The position numbers and the translations under genes were made by a program. This document shows positions 42,125 through 52,069 of a stretch of DNA of 64,000 bases, in pieces; position 1 is the first letter of the stretch; every line of letters begins with the position of its first letter. The notes under the pieces were generated by a model, which worked only from the letters and a program-made list of their open reading frames with translations, was not told the origin of the DNA and ran no database searches. The stretch comes from Apostichopus japonicus (lineage: Eukaryota > Echinodermata > Holothuroidea > Aspidochirotida > Stichopodidae). The stretch lies in NCBI RefSeq assembly GCF_037975245.1, contig NC_092576.1:26363611-26427610 (forward strand). Direction: 5' to 3'.

Positions 42125-44757
42125 AGCATGGGGGTATGTAAATAGCTCTATTTCTGTTACTACTTCTCCCATATCAAAGTGGTAATGTAATAGGTATGCC
42201 TATACTCTTCCACATCCTGTGCTCATATTCCCCTGTATCATTAGTAGTGAGCCAGTAGCCAACAGTACTTTCTTTGTTCTGCCAAAGTTGCTGGTTGCAG
42301 TAAATATCTTCTTCCTTTCTTTTCTTAGATAAGGGATGCTTTGTCTTACTTGTTTCAGTTATAGGATAGACATTTGTATGCAGATTAGTCTGTGTAATTA
42401 GCTCTGATTGGTTCTGAGTGCTACTCTTGGTATCTAGGGTGTGTATAGATCAATGAGAGGTGTTAAGAGGGTCACATGTTACCGTGTGGTTTAGGTGCGT
42501 CCTTCAAGGTGTCTTCCGAGAGAGGGGCAGTTTGGTTGTCAGCCAGTCAACAGGGCATGTTTGTATTTGAGCCACTCTTGACATAATGTAGTCTATACAC
42601 TACAGTTATATATATAGAAAATAGTTAATAAGTTGTCTACAGTATCTTGTGCTTTGAGAATATATATCTGGGTCATTTATGTGGGTACCAACAGCCTACG
42701 GCTTGAATGTCATTTTATTTACCTAGCTACACAAGAATTTATACCGCTGATGAAAATCTATTCTATGTATTAGTTTGTACAACATATTGCTCTATCTGTT
42801 AACACCATTTCAAGTTTTTAAAAAAAAAAGCAGAGGTTGGACAAATTAATATAATATAATTCATGTCCCTCCTATTTTTCAGGTATTTCTGTGACATTGA
42901 CATTAGTATTAAGTTTGTGTGAATAATTTTGTATATATAACTTGAATGAAATCATCTGTATTTTATATTATAACAACAATGAATGGTCTTGAAGTATTAT
43001 ACGTCGTCATTCTTCAATTGAGTTCATTCACGCCTAAACCGAGCATACAAAATACACATCACATCGTAACTTTTCATGTCCTAACTATTTACGTATGAAA
43101 CCAGCACTTGCACTGTACTATAATACAATTTGTAAGCTTCCACTTTTGCAAAAGAGTTAGGCTGGTGATAAGATTCCCCGAAAGCAAAAACATACAGCAA
43201 TTGCCTATTATTTACGAAGCAACTTTTTGAAGCATCGGACATTTCATGATCTGTTACAAAAAATCATGTCCCGCGAAATAATTACGTCGTTACTTTTCTA
43301 GTGTCGATGATTTGTTTAAATAAACTGTATATGACTAAATCATAAAGTGCAAACAACAGCGGAGTCTCTGTTCTCACAAGATAAAGAAATGTTAGCATCA
43401 CAATCTTCGACAGTGAATAATATGATCAATTGGAACTTTTATGTCCCCGCATTTACGAACTTACGATTATTACGTCGTGCAGTGTAATCAGGTGTTAATT
43501 TTGGTAAGTTTTACGTGATTTTTTCGCTCTTTCTAACTAATTGTTTCTTGTGAAATATAATGTTATTACAATTTGGTGAAACGATTGTGTGTTCACCGTA
43601 ACTCGCATACTAGCTCAGTTTGTGTCATGTGCAAAATGAGGGACGTCAAAATTTGACCGTCCCCGAATTACGTTGTGACAGCTTAACGCTTAGGCTCGTA
43701 AGCGCGTACCTACAGCGTTGCTGTTAGGCTAGGGCAATACTAGTTCATACGTACATTGTTATTTAATAGGCCTTTTCTTATAGTCTTACGTTATAGTCTG
43801 ATACGACTTTGAGACTAGCCCTAAGTTATGCTTAGGCCTAAATTATTAAAATTGATGTGTGTAGATGCCTATCGACGTTCAATCTGTAGAGTTAGGGGCC
43901 TAGGCTAGGCCTAGGCTTGGTGCAATATTTCACATGTGGGAGTAGGCTAATGGTATTTACCCTGTGGCTGAACATTTTTCAAGACATTAGCTGGTTAAAA
44001 ATATGTCTAGGAAATTAATGTGCCAGTGCTCTAGCTGTAAACAATACACTTATTGCTTTGGTAACATGCAGGGAAGGGGGTAAACCTGCAGGGGAAGGGG
44101 GACCCCAAAGGTCAAGATGAGTGGGCGCACAGGTGTTATTCGTGCCTGTGAACGATTTAACAGTGCCCATCAGCACAGAAATTGAAGGTACATCAGGGCG
44201 CTACTTTTTTTCACTTGGGGGGGGGGGGGAGGGCAGGGATCGTCTCTTATTAGAGTGTTCTCTTTCAGGTTTAGAATTTAAGAACGTGCAAAAATATGAT
44301 TTAATCAACCTTTTATTGACGAAGAAAACAAACAAAGTAAACTGTACCCCAGGCTGGCTTTAACCAAATATCCCCCGTTTCCATAAAAAATCCTGTGGAC
44401 CAGTGGCTAGGTGTATGATCTCTTTTCTCAACCCCTGTGGGGGGGGGACCCCTCCTAGATATGTTTTTTTTTCCTAAACCTATAAATATTTTTTGGAAAG
44501 CGATTAAAACATAACCAAATGTTTATTTCGCCCTTCTAAAAAGATTTTTGTTTTAAAAATTATTTTGCCCTCTCAGGATACATGGTCTGGCTATACGGGC
44601 CTGTTATTTTTTTTCCAACTTTATATTTTAAATAATATAGACAGGATAAAACCAAATTTAAACAAACAGTTTATTTCTCTTGCAGTTAATATAGTACATA
44701 TCATAGAGATTGCTGTAGCTTTGATATGTTGATCGGTTGGTTCTTTTCCCTGTACAG
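42125..44757. other. No gene seen
   Basis: Long AT-rich stretch, perhaps an intron of the Mutator-like gene or later insertions. Short frames only. Confidence 0.4.
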
Positions 44758-45730
44758 CTGATGTCAAGGTCTCTTCTCATCACGATGCTGCTGTTTCAGC
44801 CCAATCTGGTGGCGACAAAGGTGATGTGACTATCCAGCCTGACGGTAACCTGTCTAACCAGCCCAGTGTTGACTTGTCTACCCAGTCCGGCGGTGATGTG
44901 ACTATCTTGCCTGATGGTGAGTTTTTAAATACATTTGATGGGCTAACAGATACCAGCCAGGGGTGCATAACCTGCAGCCCGCAAGCCAAACAAACTCATT
45001 AATCTTCAAATATTACACACACATACACATCTCTATCAAGCACTTATGAGAACTATTCATTTTTCACCTCAGAGTTCCTAAATTTATTGATTTCTTTGGT
45101 ACATGTGGTTTAGATGGAGAAACTCTCAGAAGATCTGGCTGTGGGTGAATATGTCGCCGTGCAGTTTTCAGGGTTCAGCTCCAAGTACATCAGTGGTCTA
45201 CAAGGCAATTGTAAGTACATTATGCTGGTTAATAAAGGCTATAAAGTTTGTATTATGGGGCTGGAAATGGAGGACACATATTGTTTTGTGTCCTTGCTGA
45301 CGGAGCTCGGAAAATACCAGAAATTCTAGCGAGGAGAAAGTAATTTCTAGCAAAGAGCCAATAACTCTTTAGCAGTAGCAAATTATTTTGAAATTTTCAG
45401 GAATGAGCTTTTGATTTCCAGCCTTTCTCGTCGTGATAACCTTGAACCCCATCAACCATCCTCTATCATACAGGTGGTGGAGAAATTGCTGACTTGAGAG
45501 AACATGACAATTTGTCTATAATCAATGATAATAATTTTTTGCATTTTTTTTAGGTGTTGGAGAAACTTGAAGACGACGTTGTGCTAAAGTTCATGGACTG
45601 TTTGACAGTGACACCGGCTGTTACCACGTCTTTCCAGAAGAGGAGCAGCCATTCACCCATCCAAGGAACGACGTAATCTGTGTAGTCAGGCCTCCGGAAC
45701 CATCGTTCCAGGAATCAATATGTTTTTGCT
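44758..45730 (+). pseudogene. Exons with a Tudor/SH3-like module, decayed
   Basis: Exon 44758-44917 (acceptor ctgtacag, donor gtgagt) encodes a Gln/Ser/Asp-rich linker with a repeated SGGDxGDVTIxPDG unit. Exon 45115-45228 reads MEKLSEDLAVGEYVAVQFSG. A third part from 45556 reads VLEKLEDDVVLKF, then, shifted, LFDSDTGCYHVFPEEEQPF and DVICVVRPPEPSFQ. The VGEYVAVQF...KVLEK...DDVVLKF pattern looks like the small beta-barrel module often at the C-terminus of multicopy invertebrate transposon-derived proteins. Phases between exons 1 and 2 do not agree. It could belong to the Mutator-like gene around it or be separate. Confidence 0.4.
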
Positions 45731-45879
45731 CCTGATGATATTCAGATAATTCGCCATTCTATTCATGGCAACATTTGTTTATAATAGAATCTATACTAAT
45801 TTATGATTTGAGTTTGCAAGTAACTTGATATTAGAAAAGTTTGTTTGAAGAGGCAATTAGTAGTTCTGGATGGCAAAAG

Positions 45880-46050
45880 TTTTTGCATTCTTTAGTTAAA
45901 CATTAATTAGTTAAACATTATATTCAAAATATTCAAATTACAACATAAGCTGAACATTTTTTTTTTTAAATATTCAAAATAGCTGAACATTATTTCAAAA
46001 TATTCAAATTACAATATTAGCTGAACAATATTAGCTGAACATTGATTAGT
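45880..46050. repeat. Short scrambled repeats of 'tattcaaaatattcaaatta' and 'agctgaacat'
   Basis: The two phrases recur several times in varied spacing just upstream of the 201-bp tandem repeat, and also inside it. They look like degraded copies of the same unit. Confidence 0.6.
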
Positions 46051-46612
46051 GCTGTTATGTGTGTTTGGCAGGCATGCAAGTGTTGTAACAAAGGTTTATA
46101 TTGTTAAGAACATAAGCAGTATCATAAAAAACACATTGACTTGTAAAATGTTCCCCGTGTAAATGGGACACAAAAAATTTCATGTCCCCTTTACACGGGG
46201 AACATATATTCAAAATATTCAAATGACAACATTAGCTGAACATTTATTAGTGCTGTGATGTGTGTTTGACAGGCATGCAAGTCCTGTAACAAAGGTTTAT
46301 ATTGTTAAGAAAATAAGCAGTATCGTATAAAACAAATTGACTTGTAACATTTTCCCCGTGTGAAGGGGACACCAAAATTTCCATGTCCCATTTACACTGG
46401 GAACAGATATTCATGCCTGGGTAAAATTAAACATTAGCTGAACATTAACAATTGCTGTTATGTGTTTATTTGTCCATGAACATGGTACAACTTTCTTTCT
46501 TTGTGAATATCAACGACATAGTTACCAGATATGATACATAAACCTGTTTTGTGTTCCCTGTGTAAAGGGGACACCAAAATGTTCATGTCCCTTTTACACG
46601 GGGAACATCATT
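46050..46612. repeat. Three tandem units of about 201 bp, each ending in a strong hairpin
   Basis: Units share 'gctgttatgtgtgtttg', 'ggcatgcaag' (46071, 46272) and a hairpin: 46150-46203, 46352-46404 and 46553-46606. Each hairpin has arms like GTTCCCCGTGTAAAGGGGAC and GTCCCCTTTACACGGGGAAC around a 12-14-base loop. The third unit has diverged in its left part while its hairpin is kept. No coding frame. Confidence 0.8.
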
Positions 46613-47764
46613 GTCAGGTTTGGTTATTTGTACCCATATTCCCTATATTACAATACTAATTAGATGAATGTTTCCAAGGAAGTTTCTATGCAACTATGCA
46701 ACTATTTGAAATGCATTTTATTTGGGTTACAGCCGAATGGGTTTAAAAATAGAAAAAGATGGCCACAAAGACCAGAATATGGCGATTTCCTGCTCAAATT
46801 GCTAAAATGTAGATGTCGTTAGTATGGATTTAGTTCAAATAAACCAGAAACATTTGATGTTAAGAAAGTACAAAAGGTAAAAACTTAACTGTATTCGAAT
46901 GATTTGTTTTGTTATGGCAGAGTGGTAATGAATTCATGTCCCTGCTCCCATTTTAAGAAATGAGGCTGTTTATGGAAAGTTTCATTTTTTTCTTAAGAGT
47001 CATATTTTACCAACTTTAAAGAGATATATATTATTTAAAGAGATTTAACCTTTTTGAAATTTTGGTACCAATGTCACAGGTTGGTACCCAAATAAATGAA
47101 ATCACCCATCTACTTAACTTTTACTGGAGGAATTATTTCCTTATATTCGATTCAATGGAACTGAGAGCTGTGTTCTGCTAGTTGCCATTTTGTAATTACC
47201 TATCTTGTACCTGGACTTTATACCTACTCTCCTTGGGAAGAACATTTCTTTGATCTATCTATTTTCGCTGGAGTATTCCTGGAACTCTCACCCATATCTA
47301 TTTTCACTGGAGTATATTACTGGAACTCTCACATCACTCACCTTCTATTTAATTTCGTACTATCGGACATTTATTAAACCTTTCATCAACTACATTCACT
47401 ACATCAACTACACTACATTCAGTACATCAACTACCATTCATTCAACTACATTGCTGTGCCGTGCTGCTGGACAATACAGACCCGCCCGCCAGATAAGCTT
47501 TATCCTTTGTTTTATTAATGTTCACATGTATTAGTCTTGTGGCCACTTGATACCCATAGTTGTTTATATTCATTATCTCTAGTTTTAATTGTTAATACCC
47601 GACAATTAAGTGTACTTTGAGCCCTTTCCTCTTTTAAGTGTAATTGTGTAACAGTAAAGAGTACTTTACCAAGATTCATTATGTTCCATAGTTTCATGTG
47701 TGTTAAGGCCGAGCAAATATAGCTACTTTTATACCTAAAAGCCAGTCTTATTCTTGTTTTTAGC
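46613..47764. other. No gene seen
   Basis: AT-rich; a microrepeat of 'ctacattcactacatcaact' occurs at 47390-47450. Nothing supported. Confidence 0.45.
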
Positions 47765-48144
47765 CTGTTGTATTTGTAATACAACATATGGGTCAGTTGT
47801 CCCACACATCGTGACCACTAGGGGGATTCCCAATATTCCTGTTGTACAGCTAGCTGCTGTCAAGAACCCCATATCCCGCAACTCTTACAGGTACAGAGGG
47901 AGCAGAGTCAACGCTCAGGCACATGTACAATTTGAAACTAACATTTGGAAAAGAGACAATATCTCTTACAAAGTCGAAGGATCAAAAGCGTCTACTACAA
48001 TCACAAAAAGCAGCTTCAGAAATTGCAAAGCGTCAAAGAAAAGCAAAGACTTTTGCTCAGGCGAACAAGGAAGGGGTGCAGTATGCTTCTGGAGAGTTCC
48101 GTGAGACTGAAGCTATTCCTGGACCATCCACAGTGACCAGTTGA
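47765..48144 (+). pseudogene. Candidate C-terminal exon of the Mutator-like transposase
   Basis: One reads LKLTFGKETISLTKSKDQKR, SQKAASEIAKRQRKAKTFAQ and ANKEGVQYASGEF, then PGPSTVTS and stop (frame 47923-48144). A basic KRQRKAK stretch followed by EGVxYxxGEF is the usual end of Mutator-like transposase-domain proteins of this kind. It lies on the same strand as the catalytic part but 5.6 kb downstream, so either a large intron has been filled with repeats or this is an independent fragment. Confidence 0.4.
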
Positions 48145-49480
48145 ACTGTCAAAGTACTAAGTGAACTTTTTTTCAGTGCATCCTATGTTTATTGTTGATT
48201 ATCTCCTTTATGGCAGAAATAGTTAACCTGTACTTGGGCCACTGATACCCATCAGTTTCATATTTGGGCAGAGTATATATTATATAACAAAGTACAGAGT
48301 GACATTGTTATTTTTCATTAATTGTTCCCCGATTGTATATTTTTCTTACTATAGCGAACATTTACAATGAATTATCTTAACGGAATATTTATCAAATGAA
48401 GGGAATAGCTGGAAAAATATTACTATCATTCCCTAGATCTATATGCAAGCTTTAATTTGAGCTATCAATCATCCCTGTAGCACTTTGCTAACGGGAGATA
48501 GAGCTTTCCCAAATTTGTTAATTAATTATGGAAATTAGCGCTAATCAATATGCAAAATAGTAGAAAATTAGCATAGACATAATTCTCCTGTCAACCTTCA
48601 GCCATATTTATGTTTTTGAAGTCATGTGTAATTACTTAAGAGAAAATTCATTGTAGACCACAGCCTCCCCCTTAACTAGAATGTTTACTGGAATATATTT
48701 CTATATGGGTTTGGTCCAGATGCCATCAGTAGGTTGTAATTGGCAGTCTGATAGACGACTCATTTGCATGTGATAAACATGTGTGTGATGCATAAACATG
48801 CATGTGATAAAAAGATGTGGCTTTGAATTGAAGGCCATGGATAGATGACCTGATTGAAACTTTTCTACTGTCAGCCATGAAGAGAAGCTTTCAACAGTGT
48901 TTGTTGGTTTGCCGCATGCAACTAATAAAGTAAGGATTTTTTGGGAAAGTTCTACTTTCAAGAAGTCTCAAAATGATCTACATCAAGTTCTTTTCACTTT
49001 CCATGAGGATGTAGGTAACATTTCATATTATAGTGAAACAGGAAATGAATTCCACAAGAGGAAAATAACATTGAACTTCAGATATGGGGGTGCCTTTGTG
49101 GAAGATGAGCCACATTCGATGTTTTCTTCTTGTAGAAATCTACTTTTCAAATCCACAAGTTTCTCACCAAAAGCAGCGTTTGGTCGAACGCATCAACTTG
49201 GTCAATGACGTAGTGCTTGCAAATAGGCAAAACGAGCGACTTGAAGGTAGCAGTACCATTTCCGCAACAAATATACTCTAGCATGCATGCGCACAGGTGA
49301 TTGCCTATCATTTCTTACGTACGCATTGCGATCGTACTTATACAGTCTACTATACCAAGTTGTAACGTATATATGGCATTGCACATTAATACACACTCAC
49401 GCTAAAACCACATTTCATAAACCGTTTTTCGAAATCGCTGATAATTAATTCATTGCAGGATTCTAGGAGAAGTTACGTGA
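48145..49480. other. No gene firmly seen
   Basis: A 103-codon frame at 48897 and one of 65 codons at 49084 show no motif I can name. They may belong to the 5' part of the THAP/DDE relic that follows, but no THAP domain was found. Confidence 0.35.
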
Positions 49481-49499
49481 TCAAGCCAGCCCTTAAGTA

Positions 49500-49827
49500 G
49501 CAGTTCTTCATCAGTACCTGCATCTATTCCGTTCTATGCACCCTCAGAGGGAGAAGAACATGCAAGTTCGAGCAACACGTCTGAAGAAGGGTTCAGTAGC
49601 AGGGAGGATAGACTCATGAAACAGAGGAATTTCATTGTATTTGAAAAGTTTTTGGATGATCTTATCGGGAAAGTTCGATGCAACAAATGTATAACAACCG
49701 CTGTTGAGACGACAAAGTATGTGAAGGGCACAATGGTGTCCGTACAAATAACAACATGAAATAACAACATAGTCTTCACAACTACTTGTTAGGGATACAC
49801 CTTGTGGAAATTTGTTACTGGCAGTGG
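49500..49827 (+). pseudogene. Second THAP/DDE (Kolobok-type) transposase copy, 5' part
   Basis: Reads FYAPSEGEEHASSSNTSEEG, LMKQRNFIVFEKFLDDLIGK, VRCNKC. This aligns with KYIVFEANIEQLCYHIQCSQC of the copy at 27.6 kb, including the Cys pair. The continuation (HSLHNYLLGIHLV...ICYWQ) is out of frame. At 49828-49831 (CTAG) the LTR retrotransposon is inserted, and the gene resumes at 55991. Confidence 0.6.
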
Positions 49828-49831
49828 CTAG

Positions 49832-50502
49832 TGTTATGTAACCCACTTATTCATCTACCCTATTTCGTAATATAAGTTACCATTCAAGTCTCCGAGTCTT
49901 CCGATTGTTACTATCCCAGATGCGCTCACGCATTCTACATAACTGGAACTCGCCAACAAAGTGTTTCTGCGGACTTCATGAATATTCATAACTTACTGGA
50001 ACATTCCTTTACACTCCGGGGATAAAAGCCACAGACGCCCGATTGAGCGCCCTCTCCGTTTTCTCCGTTCGTTCCGTTCAGAGGTTGCCACAACTCTGAT
50101 GTTTCCTTGGCATTGATTACTGTGCCCATTTTAAACACAGTATATATTTAACTCTATACTTTTGTCGGAACTCCGACCTACTCACTCTAATGGATTCGCG
50201 TCGCTCTATCTGAACTTTATCTACATCCAGCCGAACTACTTCTAAAGCAAACCTGGACACTATCCGCCTAGCACTATAAGGTAACTCAAGAAATAAGCAG
50301 AAACTCTCCCCCCGGTTCTCCAAGTCCAGAAAGACGTTAATTGAATTAAGAATCTATAGTTATGTATTATGTTCATATTTATACTTTGTTCTGCCATGTA
50401 AATAGCTTATTAAATGCTTTAAACTTACTTTCATCCTCGTGTTCTCCTTTTTATGTCACGTGATCTGTTCTCCACATTAAGTCTGAGAACGGTCACGTAA
50501 CA
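49832..50502 (+). repeat. 5' LTR
   Basis: 671 bp, TG...CA ends. A TATA-like GATAAAAG at 50021-50028 and an ATTAAA at 50409-50414 are candidate promoter and polyadenylation signals. The same sequence recurs at 55316-55986. A 68-codon minus-strand frame in both LTRs is only a by-product of the identity. Confidence 0.92.
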
Positions 50503-50506
50503 TAAT

Positions 50507-50524
50507 TGGGGGCCTGTCCGGGAA
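50507..50524 (+). promoter_or_regulatory. Primer-binding site, tRNA-Pro-like
   Basis: Four bases after the LTR end comes TGGGGGCCTGTCCGGGAA, which would pair with the 3' end of a tRNA beginning with CCA. It is very close to the tRNA-Pro-type site used by several retroelements, differing in the middle. The exact tRNA must be checked in the host. Confidence 0.7.
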
Positions 50525-50562
50525 GTCGAATTAGACGAACTTCCTTAATCCAGACATTCATT

Positions 50563-51612
50563 ATGTCTTTCGATTTGAAAAAGTTTATCGATAAGCCATC
50601 TATTGATGAGCTAAATTCCCTTAAGAAATCTGACATTATTCAGATTGCGAAACATTATCAAGTTGACTTCAAAACGAACATGAGAAAGGATGAAATTAAG
50701 AAGTTAGTAGCAGAACATTTGGTTGATGAAAATGAATTAGAGGAATCGGAACTTGGGGATTTGTCCTATGTGAGCTTCAATGAGGGTGCAAGCACGTTAG
50801 AGTTGAGAAAATTAGAGCTACAAGCCCAAAAAGAGATTAAATTGATGGAAATTGAAATGGAGAAAGAAATCAGATTGAAGGAATTAGATTTAAAATCATC
50901 GGCTGCAGACCCTGGCTCACCCATTTCCCTGGTTTCTGGTTTACACATTAGTAAATATTTGTCTCTAATTCCTAAGTTTAAAGAAGTTGATGTAGACAAT
51001 TTCTTTTGTCATTTTGAGAAATTGGCGCATTCGTTGTTATGGCCAAAAGATAAATGGGTATTGTTGATTCAAAGTTCTTTTGTTGGCAAGGCACAAGAAA
51101 TTTATTCTGCATTATCTCTGGCAGATAGCCTTGATTATGATATTGTAAAAACAGCGGTTCTTAATGCTTATGAACTTGTACCTGAAGCGTATAGGCAAAA
51201 GTTTCGAAATTTCAAGAAACAACCAAATCAAACTTATGTTGAATTTGCTCGGGTGAAAGAAACTCATTTCAATCACTGGTGTTCTTCTAAAGAGGTTCAG
51301 GAATTCGAGGAACTGAGACAACTTATGCTGGTTGAAGAGTTCAAAAACTGTCTAAGTAACGAAATTAGAGTTCACCTTGATGAACGCCAAGTTGATTCTT
51401 TATCTAAAGCTGCTGTAATGGCAGACGATTATACCCTCACTCACCAATCTTTTAGAAATGTAACAAATAAGTCGCATCTTAATTATGTTAGGGCTAGTAA
51501 TCCTTCCCAGTCGTATGATTCTGTTAACAAACGGCAATCATACCCAAGTCGCAGTAAAGACGACTATGTCAGCTCTAACAGCTCTAATGGCAAATTGTTT
51601 CAAATTGGCTAG
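50563..51612 (+). CDS. gag polyprotein (349 aa) of the LTR element
   Basis: Structural protein. ATG at 50563 is the first after the primer site (the frame is also open upstream without ATG). Residues about 14-53 (SIDELNSLKKSDIIQIAKHY and KDEIKKLVAEHL) look like a SAP-type helix pair. Residues 75-115 form a charged helical stretch. Residues 125-310 are the capsid-like retrotransposon gag region, with PKDKWVLLIQSSFVGKAQEI and YRQKFRNF. It ends SNGKLFQIG. A CCHC knuckle is expected here but not seen; the overlapping pol frame has only NCFKLARKRE, like the end of one, so a small deletion probably removed it. Confidence 0.8.
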   Translation: MSFDLKKFIDKPSIDELNSLKKSDIIQIAKHYQVDFKTNMRKDEIKKLVAEHLVDENELEESELGDLSYVSFNEGASTLELRKLELQAQKEIKLMEIEMEKEIRLKELDLKSSAADPGSPISLVSGLHISKYLSLIPKFKEVDVDNFFCHFEKLAHSLLWPKDKWVLLIQSSFVGKAQEIYSALSLADSLDYDIVKTAVLNAYELVPEAYRQKFRNFKKQPNQTYVEFARVKETHFNHWCSSKEVQEFEELRQLMLVEEFKNCLSNEIRVHLDERQVDSLSKAAVMADDYTLTHQSFRNVTNKSHLNYVRASNPSQSYDSVNKRQSYPSRSKDDYVSSNSSNGKLFQIG

Positions 51613-52069
51613 AAAGAGAGAACGGGAGAGGGAAATGTCACCAAATGCATTAGCAATTGTAGATAGATCACCCCATAAGCTTGTAACACCTGTGAGAACT
51701 GGCAAAATTACTAGGCGTACTAATGAAATCCAAGACGAATTTTTACCATTTGTCTCTGATGGTTTTGTATCTCTTAACGAGGATCTCCCGCCAGTGAAAA
51801 TTAGGGTATTACGGGACACGGGTGCTGATCAATCTCTGCTATTGGAAGGCATATTGCCACTGTCTGAACAAACATCAGCTGGCGGAGATGTATTGCTTCA
51901 GGGGGTGGGGTGTATTTCTATTCCTGTGCCAGTTCATAACATCCATCTTCAATCAAACATTGTATCGGGTATGGTTATGGTGGGTGTTAGACCATATCTT
52001 CCTGCAAAAAGGGTGCAGTTTCTCTTAGGCAATGATTTGGCAGGTGGCAGTCAATCCAATTGTCACTGA
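51485..52069 (+). pseudogene. Protease region of pol
   Basis: Frame overlapping the gag end by 128 bases. After a basic NCFKLARKRERERE stretch it reads PPVKIRVLRDTGADQSLLLE, with the DTGA active site of retropepsins, and VQFLLGNDLAGG, the typical LLGxDLAGG end. It then hits a stop at 52069, while the integrase frame (52032 onward) picks up with NPIVTDKPSTC. The change near 52045 looks like a small deletion in this copy rather than a programmed shift, because the LAGG motif is directly followed by the break. Aspartic protease that would process Gag and Pol. Confidence 0.75.

Noticed and set aside
48897-49208. 103-codon frame as a THAP exon for the second transposase copy
   Set aside because: No C2CH pattern, Trp or TIF-type motif; origin left open.
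50117-50323. 68-codon minus-strand frame, repeated exactly at 55601-55807
   Set aside because: Both lie within the LTRs; the identity of the LTRs explains the identical frames.
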